This document shows, one piece after another, positions 14,801 through 29,800 of a stretch of 64,000 bases of DNA; within the stretch, counting starts at the first letter, position 1; each line of letters starts with the position of its first letter. This DNA comes from Megalobrama amblycephala (taxonomy: Eukaryota > Chordata > Actinopteri > Cypriniformes > Xenocyprididae): contig NC_063063.1 in NCBI RefSeq assembly GCF_018812025.1, positions 927,501 through 991,500 on the forward strand, read 5' to 3'. The translations under genes were made by a program, and so were the position numbers. The notes under the pieces were generated by a model, which saw nothing but the letters and a program-made list of their open reading frames with translations, was not told the origin of the DNA and made no database searches.

Positions 14801-17800
14801 GAGTCATTGAATCATTCATTCAAGAGATTTGTTCAAAAATGCTGATTCATCCAGTAATGAAACAAGTGAAGACTTTATGAGTGAGTCATTGAATCATTCA
14901 TTCAAGAGATTTGTTCAAAAATGCTGATTCATCCAGTAATGAAACAAGTGAAGACTTTATGAGTGAGTCATTGAATCATTCATTCAAGAGATTTGTTCAA
15001 AAATGCTGATTCATCCAGTAATGAAACAAGTGAAGACTTTATGAGTGAGTCATTGAAACATTGATTCAAGAGATTCATTCAAAAACACTGATTCATCCAG
15101 TAATGAAACCAGTGAAGACTTTATGAATGAGTCATTGAAACATTGATTCAAGAGATTCATTCAAAAACACTGATTCATCCAGTAATGAAACCAGTGAAGA
15201 CTTTATGAGTGAGTCATTGAAACATTGATTCAAGAGATTTGTTCAAAAACGCTGATTCATCCAGTAATGAAACCAATGAAGTCTTTATGAGTGAGTCATC
15301 GAATCATTCATTCAAGAGATTCATTCAAAAACACTGATTCATCCAGTAATGAAACCAGTGAAGACTTTATGAGTGAGTCATTGAAACATTGATTCAAGAG
15401 ATTCGTTCAAAAACACTGATTCATCCAGTAATGAAACCAGTGAAGACTTTATGAATGAGTCATTGAAACATTGATTCAAGAGATTCATTCAAAAACACTG
15501 ATTCATCCAGTAATGAAACCAGTGAAGACTTTATGAGTGAGTCATTGAAACATTGATTCAAGAGATTTGTTCAAAAACGCTGATTCATCCAGTAATGAAA
15601 CCAATGAAGTCTTTATGAGTGAGTCATCGAATCATTCATTCAAGAGATTCATTCAAAAATGCTGATTCATCCAGTAATGAAACCAGTGAAGACTTTATGA
15701 GTGAGTCATTGAATCATTCATTCAAGAGATTTGTTCAAAAATGCTGATTTTTAAAAAAATATATTAATTCAAATAAATATATATTTTTAAATAGTCTGCA
15801 GCAATTAACCTCTATAAATTACATGTTATTTTGTTTAGTTGTCTGTTCAAAAAAATCATGATTCTCAATTTATCCAGAATCGTGTAGCTCTGCATCTGAA
15901 TTATTTATATTTTCTATTTTCTATTATATTTATGGATTTAGATTTAGTTATCTATTATAACCTTGGTCGTGACTGTTGTCAGATATTATAATCAAACCCT
16001 GTCAGAATCCGCTGGTTCAGTGGCAGTTTTTGTTGCAGCAAACCAAAGTCTGAGTCTGAGTTACTGCACAGAGTCTTATCAGAGTTTCTCTTCCCTTTTA
16101 GCGCAGGCGTGAGGCGAGTGCTGTCCGCTGATAACTACCTTCACTGAGTGACGCGGGGAATTACACAGAGTTTAGCATTTCTTCTGCACTCTTATTTTGG
16201 ATCTGTTTGTGCATTCAAATATAAGCAGAAAACAGAGATAAACTCAAGCTGTTGTGCTGTGATATGTGCGTACAGCCACACTAACCTTTATTTAATTCAG
16301 TTTGGCATGATGTCAGCTCCAACTCATCCATATCATTTCTTGAGCATCAAATCATCATATTAGAATGATTTCTGAAGGATCACCGAAGACACCGAAGACT
16401 GGAGTAATGATGCTGAAAATTCAGCTTTGATCACAGGAATAAATTACACTTAACTATATATTCAACAGCTGTTTTACATTGGAATAATAGTTCACTGTTT
16501 TTACTGTATTTTTGATCAAATAAATGCAGCTTTGGTGAGCAGAAAATACTTTTTTAAAAACATTAAAACCCCAAACTATGTATAAACTCTATGACCTAAA
16601 GTCCTAAAGTGATTAAACATTTCCTCAGATGTATTTCTGATGTGATTCTGCTGAATTTCAGCAGGTTTGTTTCTCACAGACTCTCCTTCAATGTTCAGAC
16701 GTAACTTGGCAAAGCCCGGATTTGGGATTGATTTGTATTCTGCATGGGAAAATCCTCAAATGTCTCGACCTTTGGGAAATTATAATTCTAATTTATTTCT
16801 AATTATTTAAGAGACTTTGAATGGGTGTGATTTGATTTAGCGCAATGTAAGGTCCAACATCTTGATGAGGCTTTTCTGTGGAAAAAGAAACTAGGTTTAT
16901 TGGAATGTGAATCAAATTTCTGGCCAACAGTGAATTGCAACATCAACCTTGAGATATTAGTGAAAACATACTCAGTTTGTTTTTTCTCACTCATGTTTCA
17001 CACCAATAAGTTTGAATAGATACACCTTAATTAAGGCCAAACCCCATAATGACGGTAATCACATTTTTTTAGTCAGTTGACCTTATCCTTGACTAATTTG
17101 TATTCTTTATAAAGATAATCACATCAAGCACTTGATTAAAAAAGTTAGTCGTGGGAATTTTCCTTGAGAACAAATTCAAACATTTTTATTGATGTTCATT
17201 TATATTGAGAGTGGAAATGATTAAACTGTGGTTTGAGAATCCAGTCCTCTGTAAATGACATTTTATACTTTAAAATCTTGGCAAAATGTCCTTTTCTATG
17301 CTTATGCAGTGCCAGTGCTCCATTATGAGGTCAAAATTGAATCGAAAACAAACACGACCGATTGGAAAGCAAACTGATGTTTTACGACTACAATAACAGG
17401 CTCTGTTTTCTCTGTTGAAGTTTGGTGTGTGATTGTATCTCGCTGAGAAGGAAACAGCTGCTGGTGGGTTTAAACTAATAAAAGCACGTTTTGTTGGTGA
17501 TTCTCAGTGCTGGACACAAAATATTCACTTTGTATTCAGTCTGAAGAGTTCATGTTAGATGAAGAGAGAGGATTTCAACTCTGTTCACACCAAGGACGAT
17601 TAACATAACAATAAAGAATTAGTTTTAAAAATCTTCATACATTTAAAAGAATAGCAGAGTCCATATTGTTGGAATCACTTTCGCAGCTTATGAACGCTAA
17701 AATTTTTAACAGCCAATCAGAATCTATCCTAGAGCTCGAACTTTTAAAGCAACAGACGACAAAACTACAGCGTGCTTTTAATAAACTAGGGAGGTAGTTC

Positions 17801-20800
17801 ACCCTAAAATGAAAAATAAAGGGGACATATCATGAAAATCGGACTTTTTCTGTGTTTAAAAGCTTCGAGGACGAAATTTTCAGGTATTTGGATTTTTTTG
17901 AAAAACCTACTTTTGCGATCAAGTCCTAGGTTTTTCCGATTGGAACCAAACCAGTGCAGATTCTCTGGAGACTGAACATAAATAATTCTCAAAAAAGTTG
18001 AAATTTCAACTCATCGTCACGAAGGGGCACCAAAATGTTCAAAGTAGGCGGAGCCACTTTTACTAAAATGGCTATAACTTGTGATCGGAATGAAATATTT
18101 TCACCAAATTTGGTACATGCATGCATGAGCGCAATCTGAGGTGACAGTAAAAACATTTCACCGATTGGCCACATGGTGGCACTATAACAGGAAAAAAAGC
18201 ATGAAAATGGCTATAACCACCCAGCCGTCAGTCCGATTGACTTGCAGTTGGCATGCAGTGTCTTTGTCCAATGTGCAATGATGGTCTATGAGAACATTGG
18301 CGTATCTCAAAAACATTGACCAATGAAATGTGAGCACCTATTAGACAAGGTTAATGGAGGCCGTTTGGAACGAAACTCGGTATGGGTCATTGGCACGATG
18401 CCCTAAAAGAGCCTGAGAATTTTTGAGCCAGCACCATCTAGTGGTAAAATTACATTTTCAAATGCATATAACTCTGGGACTTTTTTCATGGGAGTCACGT
18501 CCTTAAACTCCTGAATCCTTGCCGAGTCCAACGATACCAAACCTGCCAGGTTTCAGCTTATGGTTTGTGCAATGTTGCGATTTTGCGCTTAAAAAACTTT
18601 TGCGAATATCTTTGAAACCGTTAGTCCGATCGAGACGAAACCACCGTAGGAAGCACGGAACCATAGTTTGTTAACTTTGTGCCAAATGTCAAAATTTTAA
18701 TTGGAAGTGGCAAAAAAATCCAATTAAAATCACTCATGGGTTAATTTTTATGCTCTCATATATACACTACCAGTCAAAAGTTTGGGAACATTACTATTTT
18801 TAATGTTTTTGAACGAAGTCTCTTATGCTCATTAAAGCTGCATTTATTTCATAATAAATACAGAAAAAACAATAATATTGTGAAATATTATTACAATTTA
18901 AAATTATGGTTTTCTATTTTAATATACTTTAAAATATTATTTATTTTTGGTATCAAAGCTGAATTTTCAGCATCATTACTCCAGTCTTCAGTGTCACATG
19001 ATCCTTCAGAAATCATTGTGATATGATAATTAATTATCAATGTTGGAAACAGTTGAACCTGTGATACTTTTTCAGGATTCATTGATGAATAAAAAGTTAA
19101 AAAAATATCAGCATTTATTTAAAATAAAAATCTTTTGTAACAATATACACTACCGTTGTGTTAAATTGATGAAAAGTGATAGTAAAGATTTATATTGTTA
19201 GAAAAGATTTATATTTTGAATAAATGCTGTTCTTTTTAACCTTTTATTCATCAAAGAATCCTGAAAAAAAGTATCACAGGTTATGAATATTAAGCAGCTC
19301 AACTGTTTCCAACATTGATAATAAATCATCATATCAGAATGATTTCTGAAGGATCATGTGACACTGAAGACTGGAGTAATGATGCTGAAAATTCAGCTTT
19401 GATCACAGGAATAAATTATATTTTAAAGTATATTAAAATAGAAAAGCATAATTTTAAATTGTAATAATATTTCACAATATTATAGTTTTTTCTGTATTAA
19501 TTATGAAATAAATGCAGCCTTAAAGAGACTTTGTTCAAAAACATTAAAAATAGTAATGTTTCCAAACTTTTGACTGGTACTGTATATATATATGTGTGTC
19601 TATAACTTCAAAACGAAATAAGATATTTTCACCATAATTGACACACATATGTATGGAAACACTCTGAGGGCACCCAAAAAACTGGTGGAGATCGGGAAAT
19701 AGGTGGCGCTATAATTGTCTGTATTGGCTGTAAATGGTCTTTTCCATCTATAATCTAAGTGCTTACATGTTTGCTAAATAAAATATAAAACCTTTTATGT
19801 GCTTAAAAGCCTTAAAGTGCTTGAACCCCGATAATTGCTGCTCTCAGCTGTATTTAATCTTGATTAATCTTGATTAGTCGGAGTGAACTGCGGCGTTAAT
19901 AGAGTCTCACGAATGTGCAGTCGATCATTCTGTGAAACTTTTGCATCTTTTTTAAAAGCTTGGTTAAAAAAGCTTTTAAATGCTGGTTTCTATTCATTTT
20001 CATTTTCATTGAACTAATCCCTTTAATATTTGGACTCTATTGCGAAGCGATCAGTGAAATTACATTGTCACCGCTGGAAACTTTTGTAGGTCAACCTCAG
20101 CTTTCAGTTCCCAGATTAAGAGAGGAAGCAGTTTGGTTGCACTCCTCACTTTTTCCTCCAACCACTTTATGGTTTTGGGTGGAGACTTTCTCCGGTCGCC
20201 GTATGGAGAGCGAACTGCCAGAGCGGACAGCGCTTGCCAAGATGGTGTCAGCGTGTGAGACGCGTCTCCTTGAGAATCTATACGTATGATGGTCGGGGCT
20301 GCGGGTGCCAAATGTAGACTGGATTCAGTTGTCTGCACACGATTACTCCGAACAAAGCCAGCATTGTGTGTCTGTGATGTGTGCCTCATAATGGAGCGCT
20401 GAGATGGAGAGCGTGGGCTCTCACACAACACACAGACTCTTCTTTCAAGGATTCCCAAACTGTATATCATGCCTCCAGCTGGAAATGTCTTTACATGCAT
20501 GCTTATTTCTGTAATATGGAGTGTTGATAGCAACAGAGATGTCAGTAAATGGCAAACACATGTGTTTCATCTCTCTCCAGACAATGAACATCTTTATTAG
20601 AGTCATTTAGGGCCGTAAAGGCATCGCAGGATTGCAGAAGGAAGGAAGGATGCGAGATGAAAAGAGGGCTTGTCTTTGTTTGGTCATTCGGTCAGTGACC
20701 CTGAACCTCTGGACAGAAGATGATGAAGTAGTGTAATCTTATCGCAGACATTTCTCAATGAGAGCGAGCTCATGTCTAACAGAGAGACGCTGCCAGACGT

Positions 20801-23800
20801 CTTGTTTTTCTTGGGTAGAGGAAGTTCGTCCTGTTCTGATAAGAACTATATGGACTATCTTGTCTTTAAAGTCGGCATGAAGTTGCGCCTTCTCTATTGT
20901 GCTGTATATATCGAGTGAAACGCTTCGCAAACAAGAACAAATGTAAGGCGGGGCTTGATTTTGTCTGTGGGGAATTGATTGGATGGTTGTGGTTTGCTAT
21001 TGGTGGATCTCATGTGAGTGACAGGTTGCCCCGCCCTCGTCATCAGAGAAGAGAAGAGATGTCACTATACCAACAAAATTAAAATGTATGGGTTAAAAAA
21101 AAAAAAACCAGCTCTTTAAGGTGACAGTTGCAGGTTACCACTTTCTACAGTGTAAAACTAAAACCATAAAAACAAAAAAATAAACATTAACTGAAATAAA
21201 ATAAAATATAAATAATTAAACTTATCTTATTTCATTATTCAAATTGAAATATAATATATATAATAAAATATAAAAAATAGAAATATAATAAAAAATTATT
21301 AAAATAAAAATTAATATTCTAATAATATCTAATAATATTTAATTTATATTCAGTTAACCGAATATCTTTTAACTCAATATTAGAGCAGTCTTAGACAAAT
21401 AAACTTGAAGATAAACATTTTTAATTGTAATTAAAATGTATTTAAATCATTTTTAACAATAAAAATAATTCTAAACCAGCTGTGCAGAGGTGGGCAGGAA
21501 ATTAAATTAAGTTCAATTAAATTAAATTAAATTAATATATAATAAAATAAAATAATAAAAAATATAATAAAACCAAAATAAAATAAAATAAAATAACTAT
21601 GTAATAAAATAAATACAATTTAAAAAACAAAGTAAAACCGAATAAATAAATAAATAAATAAATAAATATTTTGTTGTTTTTATTGTTTTAGGTTAAAATC
21701 CTTGCCTGCAATCTTGACATTCAGGACTAGTGTTTCATAAAATAAAATAAAATAATAAATAAATAAATAAATAACAAAAAATATAATAAAAACAAAATAA
21801 AATAAAATAAAAGTTTAATAAAATAAATAAAATAAAAAAACAAAGCAAAACCAAATAAATAAATAAATAAATAAATAAATAAAGTTTTTGTTTGTTTGTT
21901 TTGGTTTTAGGTTAAAATCCTTTCCTGCCATCCTGACATTCAGGACTAGTGTTTCATAAAATAAAATAATAAATAAATATTAAAATGTAATAAAAACAAA
22001 ATAAAATAAAATAAAAATTTAATTAAATAAATAAAATAAAAAAACAAAGCAAAACTGAATAAATAAATAACTAAATAAATAAAAATAAATAAATAAAATA
22101 AAATAGGGTTTTTTTAGGTTAAAATCTTTGCCAGCCATCTTGACATGCAGGACTAGTTTTTCATAAAATAATAAATAAATAAATAAATAAATAATAATAA
22201 AAAATAAAAATATATGAAAAAATATAATATAATAAAATAAAAACTAAATAAAATAAAATAAAAATTGAATAAAATAAAATAAAAATTTAATTAAATAAAT
22301 AAAATCAAAAAACAAAGCAAAACTGAATAAATAAATAACTAAATAAATAAAAAATAAAAAAATAAAATAAAATAGTTTTTTTTTTTTTAGGTTAAAATCC
22401 TTGCCAGCCATCTTGACATCAGCAGGTGTTTGCTTTCATTTCTGTCGATCATCATTCAGAACTAGTGTTTCGTACGGTTCATCTCAGTGCGGTAGTTTAA
22501 TGATGTCTTCATATCTCCGTCTGTGTTCCTCAGATGCTGTACCCGCTTCTCCCAGGCTTTCTGGACAGTAATCCGTTCTCCGAGAGCGGTCAGCTGCAGG
22601 TGCCGGAGGACGTCAGACGAGTGCTGGACATCTGCACACAAACTCTGCAGCTCCTCAGAGGCTTCCAGGTGCACCCGGAGATCCTGACGCAGCTCTTCGC
22701 CTACCTCTTCTTCTTCATCAACGCTCTGCTGTTCAATCTGCTGATGGAGAGAGGTGAGAGCCGTCACGTTCAGCAGCGTCTCTGCTGTCTCCACATCTGC
22801 TCATGTGACTCCTGCTCTTGTGTGAAGGGTCGGGCGGGACGTTTTACCACTGGTCCCGTGGGGTCCAGATCAGGGCTAACCTGGATGTGCTGATGGACTG
22901 GACTCATGGAGCTGGACTCGGGGATCTGGCTCACACTTACCTTCTCAAGCTCTCCTCAGCTGTCAATCTACTGGCCACGCCGAAGGAGAACCTGCTGCAG
23001 GTCGTTTCAGTGATTTTATTCATGCAGAAAATATAATGAAAATAGGTGAAAGTGTGGCTGTATTGACAGGAAGGAAGCTTCTTTCCATTGGTTTTTAATG
23101 ATTAGCATTCTGAGCATTCCCGTCTTATTACAAACGCGTTCCTGTCTCATCCTTATCTCTCTGGCCATCAGGCATTAGAAATAATTAACAGGAAGTATTA
23201 CTCATTAAAAGATAAAGCTTTGTGAACACAAAGATTCTTTCATGGTATGAGATAAAGATGCTGGATAAGACACGTCTGCATCTGACAGGACGGCTGACGG
23301 GACGTCCTGCTGAAGGAAATAGAAGCTATAGTGAGAATCGGGTTTATCTCAGTTATATAAAAGTGTCTGTATTTTGATACACTGAAAAAAAATGACTGTA
23401 GAAATGATTATCATTGAAAAGTGCTAGTAAATTTCAAAATGATCAAGTAACACATTGAATTAAATGTGAAATTCAGTTTTATTTACAACTTTGAAGAATC
23501 ATTTTAACAGTGTAGTTATGACAAAAAAAGTAACATTGTTTTTGATGACAATGCAATAAAAACTAAATATTTTAGTCATGAATTAAAGATCATAAAATCC
23601 TTTGTATTATTTAATATTGTATTATTTTTATTTTATACAAAATAAAAAATAAAAAACCCAAAACAAAAAAATAAACATAAATAAATAATAAAAAATATAT
23701 ATAAAAATAAAATAAAATATTTAGTCATGAATTAAAGATCATAAAATCCTTTGTATTATTTAATATTGTATTATTTTTATTTTATACAAAATAAAATAAA

Positions 23801-26800
23801 AATAAGCAAAACAAAATAAAAAAATAATAAAATAAAAATATATTTGTCGTAAATTAAAGATCATAAAATCCTTTGTATTATTTAATATTGTATTATTTTT
23901 ATTTTATACAAAATAAAAAAAATTAAAAACCCTAAACAAAAAAATAAACATAAATAAATAATAAAAAATATATATAGAAAATAAAATAAAATATTTAGTC
24001 ATGAATTAAAGATGATAAAATCCTTTGTATTTAATATTGTATTATTTTTATTTTATACAAAATAAAATAAAAAATAAGCAAAACAAAATAAAAAAATATA
24101 ATAAAATAAAAAAAATATTTGTCGTAAATTAAAGATCATAAAATCCTTTGTATTATTTAATATTGTATTATTTTTATTTTATACAAAATAAAAAAATTAA
24201 AAACCCAAAACAAAAAAATAAACATAAATAAATAATAAAAAATATATATAGAAAATAAAATAAAATATTTAGTCATGAATTAAAGATCATAAAATCCTTT
24301 GTATTTAATATTGTATTATTTTTATTTTATACAAAATAAAATAAAAAATAAGCAAAACAAAATAAAACAAAATAATAAAATAAAAATAAAATATTTGTCG
24401 TAAATTAAAGATCATAAAATCCTTTGTATTATTTAACATTGTATTATTTTTATTTTATACAAAATAAAAAATAAAAAACCCAAAACAAAAAAATAAACAT
24501 AAATAAATAATAAAAAATATATATAAAAATAAAATAAAATATTTAGTCATGAATTAAAGATCATAAAATCCTTTGTATTATTTAATATTGTATTATTTTT
24601 ATTTTATACAAAATAAAATAAAAAATAAGCAAAACAAAATAAAAAAATAAAAAATATATTTGTCGTAAATTAAAGATCATAAAATCCTTTGTATTATTTA
24701 ATATTGTATTATTTTTATTTTATTCAAAATAAAATAAAAAGTAAATAAAAAACAAACCAAAACAATATAAAAAATAAACATATATAAATAATAAAAAATA
24801 TATACAAAATAAAAATGTATATACATATATTTTAGTCATGAATTAAAGATCATAAAATCCTTTTTATTATTTAATATTGTATTATTTTATTTTATACAAT
24901 ATAAAATAAAATAAAAATTAAAAAAAAAATTAAAATAAACATAAATATATATATATATTAGTCATGAATTAAAGATCATAAAATCCTTTGTTTTATTTAA
25001 TACTGTATTATTTATTTTATACTAAATAAAATAAAAAAAATCAATAAAATAAAATTAAAGCAAAACAAAATAAACAAATAAATAAAAAATATTTTAGTCA
25101 TGAATTAAAGATCATAAAATCCTTTATTATTTAATATTATATTATTTTTATTTTTACAAAATAAAATAAAAAATAAAGGAAAACAAAATAAAAAATGAAC
25201 ATAAATAATAAAATAAAATGCTTTTTTTAGGTTTAAATCTTGCCAGCCATCTTGACATCAGCAGGTGTTTAGTCTCGTAGCTGTTTGTGTGTTGTGTCAA
25301 TCAGCATTCAGAACTATTTTTTTAAATAAAATAATAAATAAATAAATAAATAATAATACAAATATATAATAAAATATTTAAAAATAAAATAAAATTAAAA
25401 AAACAAAGCCAAACAAAATAAATAAATAAAAATAAATAATATAATCCTAGATCATAAAAACCTTTGAATTATTTAATATTCAACAATGATATATCAAGTC
25501 TTCTTTGATAAAGTGGAGTATTATGTGCATAAAATCATGATTTTTTATAACTTCGTAACTTAAATTATCTCAAAAGAATAATAATAGATGCTTACACAGC
25601 GAACATGAAACGTTCTGACAAGGTTCTAAACAAACGTTACATTCAGTTATCTGGTCTTTAATAATGTTCTCAAAACATTAGCACAAAAACATTATACATA
25701 CGTTTGTTTAACGTTTTTTAAATGTTGCTACTTCAGAACATTCAGAGAACATTCAAAAGTAACATTCCCATAATGATTGATACATTACATGATACAATAG
25801 ATACAGTTCCATTAACATTCACATAACCATGAAAAAAATAATTCAATAACTTAATTGGAATGTCAGGAAAACAGATTTCCTGGAACTGCTACAAGGTTGA
25901 AACATTATTTCTTGTGATCTGTGTGGTCTTTCTGCACATTAACATAATGACTATATCATTAAATCATGAATAATAATATGTCAAAGTGTGTGTGTAGATG
26001 TGCTGGAAGGCTCTGCGGATGGAGTTCCCGTCTCTGAACGCGGCTCAGCTGCATCACATGTTGAGAGAGTATAACCCTCGCCGCTCCTGCGCCGCCGTGT
26101 GGACGCCCTCCAGCGCCGAGGCCAGCGCCGCCCTCTGCACCGGTACGACATCACCTCACTCGTGACACGCGTCCTGAACGATCATCTGATCATCTCCTGT
26201 GCTTCTGCTGTCTGCAGACCATATCCTGGAGAGTTTCGATGAGCATCCGCCTCTCGTCCTTCCCACGGACGGCTTCGAGCTGGAGCTGAAGAGACCAATC
26301 GGAGAGAGCGATCTGATGAAACAACTGCAGCGTTTCCACAGGCTGATCGACACAATCACACACCCACAATCCTCAGAGCCGCCGCAGGTACACACATCCG
26401 TTACACTTAAAATATGAATTGATCATTATAGTTTTTATTCTGTTATATGATACAACAAAATATTAATGGCTCATTTAGGTCAGTGTTATTTTAGTGTCAC
26501 TGAGATACTATTATAGCTTTTATTATATATATATATATATAATGTTTAATTTATATTTTTTGTGTGGTTTTGAAATTTTTATTAGTTTTTTTATCAATAT
26601 GTCTGTATATGTTTCATTTTTTTCAGTGTTTGTTATTTTAGTATATTGTTAAACTAAATAAATTTAACTAAAATTTTTTAATTTGATTTTATTTCAGTTA
26701 ACATTAATTTATTTCAAGTACCAAAAATGTTTTTATGGTTTTAGTTATCTACAATAACCCTAATTTAGATTTGGTTTTATATTTACATTTATTTATGATA

Positions 26801-29800
26801 TTAATATTTATATTTTCTTACCAAACTCTGTAATTAAATTTTATTACAGCTCGTCTCTGCAGTGCAGTTTTTTTTTTGTTTTTTTTTAATAATGTTTAAT
26901 TTATATTTTTTGTGTGGTTTTGAAATTTTTATTAGTTTTTTTATCAATATGTCTGTATATTTTTCATTTTTTTCAGTGTTTGTTATTTTAATTCATTGTT
27001 AAACTAAATGAATTGAACAAAATGAAACAAAGTTTTTTTTTAATTTGATTTTATTTCAGTTAACATTAATTTATTTCAAGTAACAAAAATGCTTTTATGG
27101 TTTTAGTTGTCTACAATAATCCTAATTTGGTTGGATTATTATATTTACAATTAATTATGATATTAATATTTATATTTTCTTACCAAACTCTATAATTAAA
27201 TTTTATTACAGCTCATCTCTGCGGTGCCGATGGAGGCCAAGCTCACCAAAATATTAATATTGTATTTCACTAATTAATGGCTCATTTAGGCTTGTGGAAT
27301 TTTAGTATAATTGAGATACTAAAGGCTTTAATATTTTAAATTAATTTTTTATTTTTATATTTCCATTTTTATTTTAATTTAGTTAACGTTTTAGTAATTT
27401 TGTTGTGTGGTTTTGTAATCTTTTTAAATATGTCTATAGTTTTTAATCATTTTACTTCAGTTTTAGTTTATTTATTTTTGTACATCAAGTTAAACTAAAT
27501 TAAAATGAGAAATGTTTTAGATAGTAATTGATATAAACAAAGTTTAATTTTAATTTTATTTAATTTCATGTAACATTTTTTTATGGTTTTAGTTATGTTT
27601 GGAGTTGTTTTTATATTTACATTTAAATAAATATTGAATTTTTTTTTTTACCAAACTCTATAATTAAACTCTGTTAATTTTATTCCAGCTCGTCTCTGCA
27701 GTGCCGATGGAGGCCAAGCTCACCAAAATATTAATATTTATTTTATTTCACTAATTAATGGCTCATTTAGGCTTGTGTTATTTAGTATAATTGAGATACT
27801 AAATGTTTTAATATTTTGAATTAATTTTTATTTTTATATTTTCCATTTTTATTTGAATTTTAGTTAATGTTTTAGTCATTTTGTTGTGTGGTTTTGTAAA
27901 TTTTATTAGCTTTTTTTTAAATATATCTATAGTTTTTAATTTAATTTCAGTTTTAGATTTATTTATTTTTGTACATCAAGTTAAACTAAATGAAAATGAG
28001 AAATGTTTTGGCTAGTAGTTGATATAAACAATGTTTAAGTTTTTATTAAAAAATTTACATTTTATTTAATTTCATGTAACATTTTAATAGTTTTAGTTTT
28101 AATCTATAATAACCCTAGAGTTGTTTTTATTTACATTTAAATAAATATTGAATATTTTCTTACCAAACTCTATAATTAAATTTTATTACAGCTCATCTCT
28201 GCAGTGCCGATGGAGGCCAAGCTCACTAAAATATTAATATTTATTGTATTTCACTAATTAATGGCTCATTTAGGCTTGTGTTATTTTAGTATAATTGAGA
28301 TACTAAATGTTTTAATATTTTGAATTAATTTTTATTTTTATATTTTCCATTTTCATTTGAATTTTAGTTAATGTTTTAGTCATTTTATTGTGTGCTTTTG
28401 TAAATTTTATTAGCTTTTTTTTTTAAATATGTCTTAATAATTAAGTATTTAATCATTTAATTTCAGTTTTAGATTTATTTATTTTAGTACATCAAGTTAA
28501 ACAAGTACATTTTATTTAATTTCATGTAACATTTTTTATGCTTTTAGTTTTAATCTATAATAACTCTAGAGTTGTTTTTATATTTGCATTTAAATAATTA
28601 TTGAATATTTTCTTACCAAACTCTATTATTAAACTCTGTTAATTCTGCTCCAGCTCGTCTCTGCGGTGCCGATGGAGGCCAAGCTCACCAAGATGGAAGT
28701 TCACCCAAAAGCTCAGCTGGAGGTCAGCCACACGGAGCTGGTGTTTCCCGCAGGAGCGAGTGATCTGGGCTCATGTGAAGCTCTTTTAACCAGAAAGCTG
28801 CAGAATCTGGAGCTTCACAATAAAGACGCGACTCACATCAGCGCGGAGCGTCCGGCGCTGGATCCCTCGTGTTTACTGACTCCACCGAACACGCCGCGAA
28901 ACCTGGAGCTGACGGATTCTGACACAGATTCGAACCATCAGACGTCCACGTGCATCACCGCAGTCAGAGAGGAGGAAGGTGAGCGCTTCTTCATGTCTCC
29001 ATAAACAATATGCATGTAATCTTTATGGAAGCAGAAACACAAACGCACGTGTCTGTGTTTGTAGGTGAGAGTGAAGAGTGTGAGACTGCAGAAGAAGACG
29101 ACGTGTTTGTGCTGGAGCTGCAGAGAGCAGCGTGTGGACTGGGTCTGATGTTGGTGGACGGAGAGGTGAGAGAAATCTGTCACCGTGAAATCATTATCGT
29201 TCCTCGTAATCTTGAATCAGAATATCTTCTCCTCTCTTTTGCAGCATCTCTTCTCTTCTCTGATGACGAGGACATTTGTTCTCCTCTACCTTTAAAATGT
29301 CCTGATCATTTACTCTCCTCCATGTCATCCAAGATGTTCATGTCTTTCTTTCTTCAGAGGAAAAGAAATGAAGGAAATCATTCCAGGATTTTTCTCCATA
29401 TAGTGGACTTCACTGGGGTTCAACGGGTTGAAGGTCCAAATGTCAGTTTCAGTGCAGCTTCAAAGAGCTCTACATGATCCCAGACGAGGAATAAGAGTCT
29501 CATCTAGAGAAACCATCAGACATTTTCTAAAAAAATAAACATTATATACTTTTTAACCACAAATGCTCGTCTCGCACTGCTCTGTGATGCTCCACGCATG
29601 ACGTAATCATGTTGGAAAGGTCATGTGACGTAGGCGGAAGTACCGCGGTAGAGCGAAAAACTCCATCTCATTTTCTCCTCCAACTTCAAAATCGTCCGAC
29701 ATCGTTGTTTTACCTTTTTTTGTAAAGGCCGTTTGACTTAGTCTTTGACGTTCACTTTCCGACATCACATGTGACCTTTCCAACATGATTACGTCATGCG

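Larger units (their letters stand above)
12864..22533 (+). other. Intron 8 of the rasip1-like gene, 9.7 kb
   Basis: The longest intron, falling inside the DIL-domain coding region. From left to right it holds a TTAA MITE, an 82-bp satellite (14505-15750), a dispersed repeat (16335-16560), a GGCTATAAC-family repeat (17990-18700), a foldback element (18765-19583), apparently unique sequence (19740-20890), a second copy of the 4131 repeat (20915-21060), and an A/T-rich array (21130-22470). I see no exon inside it: phase is continuous from 12863 to 22534. Confidence 0.7.

Noticed and set aside
20060..20533. - strand 157-codon frame in intron 8
   Set aside because: No recognisable domain, no supporting splice context, and it overlaps an unrelated + strand frame; probably chance in a less AT-rich stretch.
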